64,000 bases of DNA, taken from positions 992,001 to 1,056,000 of the forward strand of contig VMSW01000007.1 in NCBI GenBank assembly GCA_013791955.1. The letters are read 5' to 3'. Source of the DNA: Propionicimonas sp. (lineage in GTDB: Bacteria > Actinomycetota > Actinomycetes > Propionibacteriales > Propionibacteriaceae). Below the pieces are notes generated by a model. It searched no databases, was not told the origin of the DNA, and saw only the letters and a program-made list of their open reading frames with translations. The stretch's first letter is position 1; each line of letters begins with the position of its first letter. A program made the position numbers and the translations under genes. This document shows positions 59,798 to 64,000 of the stretch, piece by piece.

Positions 59798-62700
59798 TCA
59801 ACTCCGTTCGGCGATCTCTGCTCGTACCGCAGCGCTCCACTCCTGCAGCGAGCGCACCTCCAGCGCACCGCGGCGCAGCGCCTCAATGCCTTGCACACAG
59901 GCGCTCAGGCCCTGAACAGTGGTCACACACGGCACATCAGCCATGATCGCGGCTGACCGGATCTGCCAGCCATCTTTTCGAGGGCTGCCGTCGCGGGATT
60001 GGCCATGCGGGGTGTTGAAGATCAGATCGATCTCACCATCGAGAATGGCCTGGACGACCGTCTTTTCGCCATTCGGGCCGGGGCCCTGGGTGGCTTTACG
60101 GATCCGGGTCACGTCAACGTCCTGGCGCCGCAGTACCTGCGCGGTGCCCTCAGTGGCCAGCACCTCGAAGCCAAGATCAGCCAGGCGTTTGACCGGGAAG
60201 ATCGCGTGCCGCTTATCGCGATTGGCCACTGAGACGAACACCGTGCCGCTGGTGGGCACATTGCCGAAGGAAGCCGCCTGGCTCTTGGCGAAGGCCGTGC
60301 CGAAGGTGACATCCAGCCCCATCACTTCACCGGTCGACTTCATCTCCGGCCCGAGCAGCGTATCGACCCAGGAGCCGTCAGCGGTGCGGAAGCGGTTGAA
60401 GGGCATCACGGCTTCCTTCACCGCGATCGGCGCCGATTCCAGCGTGGTAGTGCCGTCCATGCCGACCGGACGCAGCACGCCCTGAGCCCGCAGCTCGGGG
60501 ATGGAGACCCCCATCGCGATCAACGTCGCGGCCTTGGCCAGCGCGGTGTCGGTCGCCTTGGAGACGAACGGGACGGTGCGCGATGCGCGTGGGTTGGCTT
60601 CCAGCACGTACAGCACGTCAGAGAGCAGCGCGAACTGGATGTTCAGCAGCCCGCGAACCCCGACACCACGAGCAATCGCCTCGGTAGAGACCCGAATCTG
60701 ATCGATCACCTCATTGCCGAGGGTGATCGGCGGCAGCGAGCAGGCCGAGTCGCCGGAGTGGATACCAGCCTCCTCGATGTGCTCCATCACCCCACCCAGG
60801 TACAACTCGTTCCCGTCGAACAGGGCATCAACATCGATCTCGATCGCATCATCAAGGAAGCGATCGACCAACACCGGCCGAGAAGGGGTGATATCGGTAG
60901 CTCGCTCGATGTAGCCCACCAGCGAGGCATCGTCGTAGACGATTTCCATGCCGCGCCCGCCAAGCACATAGGAGGGCCGCACCAACACCGGGTAGCTGAT
61001 TTCGTGGGCGATCTCCAGGGCCTGCTCAGCTGACTCGGCCATCCCGTAGGCGGGCGCCGGCAGACCGGCATCGGCCAGCACCTTGCCGAAGGCGCCGCGC
61101 TCCTCGGCCAGGTTGATGGCCTCCGGTGAGGTCCCGACGATCGGTACCCCGGCGTCTTTGAGGGCCTGGGCCAGCTTCAACGGCGTCTGCCCGCCCAGTT
61201 GGACGATTACGCCAGCCACTGGGCCCGCGGCCGCCTCAGCGTGGTAGACCTCGAGCACGTCTTCCAAGGTCAGCGGCTCGAAGTAGAGCCGATCGGAGGT
61301 GTCGTAGTCAGTGGAAACCGTCTCGGGGTTGCAGTTGACCATCACCGACTCATAGCCGGCTCCACGCAGCGCCATGGCTGCATGGACGCAGGAGTAGTCG
61401 AACTCGATGCCCTGACCGATCCGGTTGGGACCCGAGCCCAAGATCAGCACCGCTGGCTTGGTGCGGGGCGCAACTTCGGTCTCCTCGTCGTAGGAGGAGT
61501 AGTGGTAGGGCGTGTGCGCGGCAAACTCCGCTGCGCACGTGTCGACGGTCTTGAAGACTGGCCGCACCCCGAGCGCCCAGCGCACCCCCCGAACCACGTC
61601 GGTGGACAGGTCACGCAGCTTGGCGATTTGGGTGTCGGCCAGGCCGTGCTTCTTGGCGGTGCGCAGCAGATCGGCGGTGAGCTCAGGTGCATCGCGGACG
61701 GCCTCGGCCACCTCGAAGATCAGGTGCACCTGATCGAGGAACCAGGGGTCGATCTTGGTGGCTTCGAAGATCTGCTCGACTGTGCCCCCCAGGCGGAACC
61801 CCTGCATCACCAGATTCAGCCGACCATCGTGGGGACGGCTCATTTCGGTCAGCAGCTCATCGAGGCTGGCCGTGATCGGCGAGGTGAAATCGAACCCGGC
61901 TTTGGCGTCCTCCAACGAACGCAGCGCTTTACCCAGCGCCTCGGTGAAGTTGCGGCCGATCGCCATCGCTTCGCCCACGCTCTTCATGTGGGTGGTCAAG
62001 GTGGTGTCGGCGCCGGGAAACTTCTCGAAAGCGAAGCGAGGCGCCTTCACCACTACATAGTCAAGGCTCGGTTCGAAGGAAGCCGGGGTTTCGGCGGTGA
62101 TGTCGTTGGGGATCTCGTCCAGGGTGTACCCCACGGCCACCCGGGCGGCGATTTTGGCGATCGGGAAGCCGGTGGCCTTGCTGGCCAGGGCCGAGGAACG
62201 TGAGACCCGAGGGTTCATCTCGATCACGATCATCCGACCGTTGTCGGGGTTGATCGCGAACTGAATGTTGCAGCCGCCGGTGTCTACCCCGACCGCGCGG
62301 ATTACCGCGATCCCGACATCGCGCATCGACTGGTATTCGCGGTCGGTCAGCGTCATCGCCGGAGCCACGGTGATCGAGTCACCGGTGTGGACACCCATCG
62401 GGTCGAGGTTCTCGATGGAACACACGATCACGACGTTGTCGGCCTTATCGCGCATCACTTCGAGCTCGTACTCTTTCCAGCCGAGCACCGACTCCTCGAT
62501 CAGCACCTCGGTGACCGGCGAAGCCGACAGCCCGAAGCCGGCGATCCGCCGCAGTTCCGCCTCGTCATGGGCGAAGCCGGAACCGACCCCACCCATGGTG
62601 AAGCTGGGGCGAACCACAACCGGGTAGCCGAGTTCGTCGACGGCGGCCATTACCTCTTCGATGCTGTGGCAGATCGCGGAACGGGCCACCTCTGGATTGG

Positions 62701-63130
62701 CGCCAGGTACGTCCAGTGCCTTGACGATCTGCTTGAACTTCTCCCGGTCCTCACCGGACTGGATGGCATCGATCGAGGCACCGATCAGCTCCACGCCGTA
62801 TTTGGCCAGGATTCCCGACTCATGCAGCGCGACCGCAGCATTGAGCGCAGTCTGCCCTCCCAGGGTCGGCAGCAGCGCATCGGGACGTTCTTTGGCGATC
62901 ACCTTTTCCAGGTATTCAGGCATGATCGGCTCGATGTAGGTGGCATCGGCGAACTCGGGGTCGGTCATGATGGTGGCCGGGTTGGAGTTCACCAGGATCA
63001 CCCGGAAGCCCTCTTCGCGCAGCACCCGACATGCCTGGGTGCCGGAGTAGTCGAACTCGCAGGCTTGGCCGATGACGATCGGGCCGGACCCGATAACCAG
63101 GATCGATGAGATATCGGTACGTCGTGGCAT
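59798..63130 (-). CDS. carB: Carbamoyl-phosphate synthase large subunit
   Basis: CarB makes carbamoyl phosphate from ammonia, bicarbonate and two ATP. At 1110 residues it is full length, with two homologous ATP-grasp halves. The first starts [21 protein letters not shown] with [19 protein letters not shown]. The second starts [20 protein letters not shown] with [17 protein letters not shown]. The C-terminal MGS-like allosteric domain includes [19 protein letters not shown] and [17 protein letters not shown]. It overlaps the carA stop by one base (TGATG) and is followed one base later by pyrD. Confidence 0.98.
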   Translation of the reverse strand: MPRRTDISSILVIGSGPIVIGQACEFDYSGTQACRVLREEGFRVILVNSNPATIMTDPEFADATYIEPIMPEYLEKVIAKERPDALLPTLGGQTALNAAVALHESGILAKYGVELIGASIDAIQSGEDREKFKQIVKALDVPGANPEVARSAICHSIEEVMAAVDELGYPVVVRPSFTMGGVGSGFAHDEAELRRIAGFGLSASPVTEVLIEESVLGWKEYELEVMRDKADNVVIVCSIENLDPMGVHTGDSITVAPAMTLTDREYQSMRDVGIAVIRAVGVDTGGCNIQFAINPDNGRMIVIEMNPRVSRSSALASKATGFPIAKIAARVAVGYTLDEIPNDITAETPASFEPSLDYVVVKAPRFAFEKFPGADTTLTTHMKSVGEAMAIGRNFTEALGKALRSLEDAKAGFDFTSPITASLDELLTEMSRPHDGRLNLVMQGFRLGGTVEQIFEATKIDPWFLDQVHLIFEVAEAVRDAPELTADLLRTAKKHGLADTQIAKLRDLSTDVVRGVRWALGVRPVFKTVDTCAAEFAAHTPYHYSSYDEETEVAPRTKPAVLILGSGPNRIGQGIEFDYSCVHAAMALRGAGYESVMVNCNPETVSTDYDTSDRLYFEPLTLEDVLEVYHAEAAAGPVAGVIVQLGGQTPLKLAQALKDAGVPIVGTSPEAINLAEERGAFGKVLADAGLPAPAYGMAESAEQALEIAHEISYPVLVRPSYVLGGRGMEIVYDDASLVGYIERATDITPSRPVLVDRFLDDAIEIDVDALFDGNELYLGGVMEHIEEAGIHSGDSACSLPPITLGNEVIDQIRVSTEAIARGVGVRGLLNIQFALLSDVLYVLEANPRASRTVPFVSKATDTALAKAATLIAMGVSIPELRAQGVLRPVGMDGTTTLESAPIAVKEAVMPFNRFRTADGSWVDTLLGPEMKSTGEVMGLDVTFGTAFAKSQAASFGNVPTSGTVFVSVANRDKRHAIFPVKRLADLGFEVLATEGTAQVLRRQDVDVTRIRKATQGPGPNGEKTVVQAILDGEIDLIFNTPHGQSRDGSPRKDGWQIRSAAIMADVPCVTTVQGLSACVQGIEALRRGALEVRSLQEWSAAVRAEIAERS

Positions 63131-64000
63131 CAGGCGTTCCCCTCCAGGTTGGCGGACGTCGCCCGACGTTGGGCCATCATTTCGGTGAACCGATCAAACA
63201 GGTAGGCGGCATCGTGCGGTCCGGCGGCAGCCTCGGGGTGGTACTGCACCGAGAACCCGATCAGGTCGCCGTCCGCGGTGCGCAACTCCAACCCCTCCAC
63301 CACTTCGTCGTTGAGATTGACGTGGGAAACGCGCGCTTGACCCCATTTGACTTCCGTGGCGGCGTCCAGCGGGGCATCGACGGCGAAGCCGTGGTTGTGC
63401 GCGGTGATCTCGACCTTGCGGGTGCCCAGATCCATTACCGGCTGGTTGATCCCACGGTGTCCGTATTTGAGCTTGAAGGTGGCAAACCCCAGGGCCCGCC
63501 CGAAGATCTGATTGCCGAAGCAGATGCCGAAGTAGGGCAGGCCAGCATCCAGCACCTCGGTGAGCAGTGCCACCGCATCGTTAGCCGCAGCGGGATCGCC
63601 GGGGCCATTGGAGAAGAACACCCCATCAGGGTTCAGCGCGATGACTTCGGCCAGCGTGCTGCCCGCTGGTAGTAGGTGCACCTCGATGCCCCGCTCGGCC
63701 ATCCGGGTCGGGGTCATGTCTTTGATCCCTAAGTCGATGGCGGCGACAGTGAACTGCTTCTCCCCCACCGCTGGAATCAGTTCAGCCTCGCTGACGGTGA
63801 CCTCGCCGACCAGGTTCGCCCCGGCCATCGGTGGCGTGGCGAGCACCTTCGCCAACAACTTGTCGACATCTTGGTCAACAGTGGAGATCCCCACCCGCAT
63901 CGCGCCGCGTTCGCGCAGATGCCGGGTCAGCGCCCGGGTGTCGACCTCAGCGATACCGACGATCCCCTGGTTTCGCAGCTCTTCGTCCAGGGAGCGAACC
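63130..64000 (-). CDS. carA: Carbamoyl-phosphate synthase small subunit, C-terminal part
   Basis: CarA is the glutaminase subunit that supplies ammonia to CarB. About 290 codons are present; the gene continues past the right edge. The visible part includes [20 protein letters not shown] and the class I amidotransferase nucleophile [14 protein letters not shown] (Cys, with Asn replacing the common His of GHQ). NHGFAVD and [13 protein letters not shown] carry the catalytic His and Glu. The ATG at 63900 is internal. It is first in the pyrimidine operon seen here. Confidence 0.96.
   Translation of the reverse strand, partial: VRSLDEELRNQGIVGIAEVDTRALTRHLRERGAMRVGISTVDQDVDKLLAKVLATPPMAGANLVGEVTVSEAELIPAVGEKQFTVAAIDLGIKDMTPTRMAERGIEVHLLPAGSTLAEVIALNPDGVFFSNGPGDPAAANDAVALLTEVLDAGLPYFGICFGNQIFGRALGFATFKLKYGHRGINQPVMDLGTRKVEITAHNHGFAVDAPLDAATEVKWGQARVSHVNLNDEVVEGLELRTADGDLIGFSVQYHPEAAAGPHDAAYLFDRFTEMMAQRRATSANLEGNA

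Noticed and set aside
61199-62203. Plus-strand open frame of 334 residues over carB
   Set aside because: Antisense shadow of carB, as are several others over carB, tyrA and trmI.

Overview
The window is one continuous stretch of high-GC bacterial chromosome from an actinobacterium. The markers are RbpA, the actinobacterial mIHF, an rpoZ-coaBC-metK-priA-fmt block, polyprenol-phosphomannose synthase next to Lnt, an XRE-MurA fusion of the Streptomyces type, and DUF222/HNH (13E12-type) genes. Propionibacteriales is my best guess at order level, from gene content only.

Layout. 1-9.3 kb: the 5' end of lpdA, an HTH-MurA-like fusion, pdxY, a phosphodiesterase and UMF1-family transporter pair, rbpA, an fxsA/ppm/lnt cell-envelope operon, and a 5'-3' exonuclease. 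9.3-16 kb: metXW, YqeY, two membrane transporters, a degenerate P-loop protein, and an Mrr-like nuclease with a zinc ribbon and a membrane anchor. 16-21 kb: agmatine deiminase, amidase and amidohydrolase genes, a small membrane protein, then an unexplained structured non-coding stretch. 21.4-26.1 kb: a phenolic-lipid type cluster (type III polyketide synthase, ICMT-like methyltransferase, flavoprotein) divergent from a UbiA prenyltransferase, followed by a secreted small protein and a truncated, stop-containing copy of the UbiA 3' half.

26.2-34 kb is an accessory island: a XhoI/PaeR7I-type restriction-modification pair, a DUF4238 protein, small phage-like or unknown genes, a Panacea (DUF4065) antitoxin with a candidate toxin, a frameshifted small gene, and a tRNA-Pro(GGG) at the right border. 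34-38.4 kb: membrane and secreted proteins, a CoA-binding protein, a REP-like repeat and an HNH gene. 38.4-64 kb is conserved core, almost all on the minus strand. In order of transcription it contains carA-carB-pyrD-pyrF (pyrimidines), mihF-gmk-rpoZ-coaBC-metK (information processing, CoA and SAM), priA, a nitrilase-like gene, fmt-rsmB-rpe, metH-lipoprotein-trmI, and tyrA-cmk-der; only the PAC2-family gene breaks the direction. Methionine/SAM genes (metX, metW, metH, metK, fmt) recur but are scattered.

The strongest genome-wide pattern is expression signals. Sixteen genes have a TANNNT -10 box exactly 6-7 bases before the start codon with no Shine-Dalgarno sequence, which predicts leaderless transcription and fixes their starts. 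Two of these -10 boxes are built on the TAG stop codon of the upstream gene, and one 38-bp gap (metH/PAC2) carries two of them back to back. Other items to follow up are the Panacea toxin-antitoxin pair, the UbiA gene relic, and the mutually exclusive hairpins near 21.06 kb.
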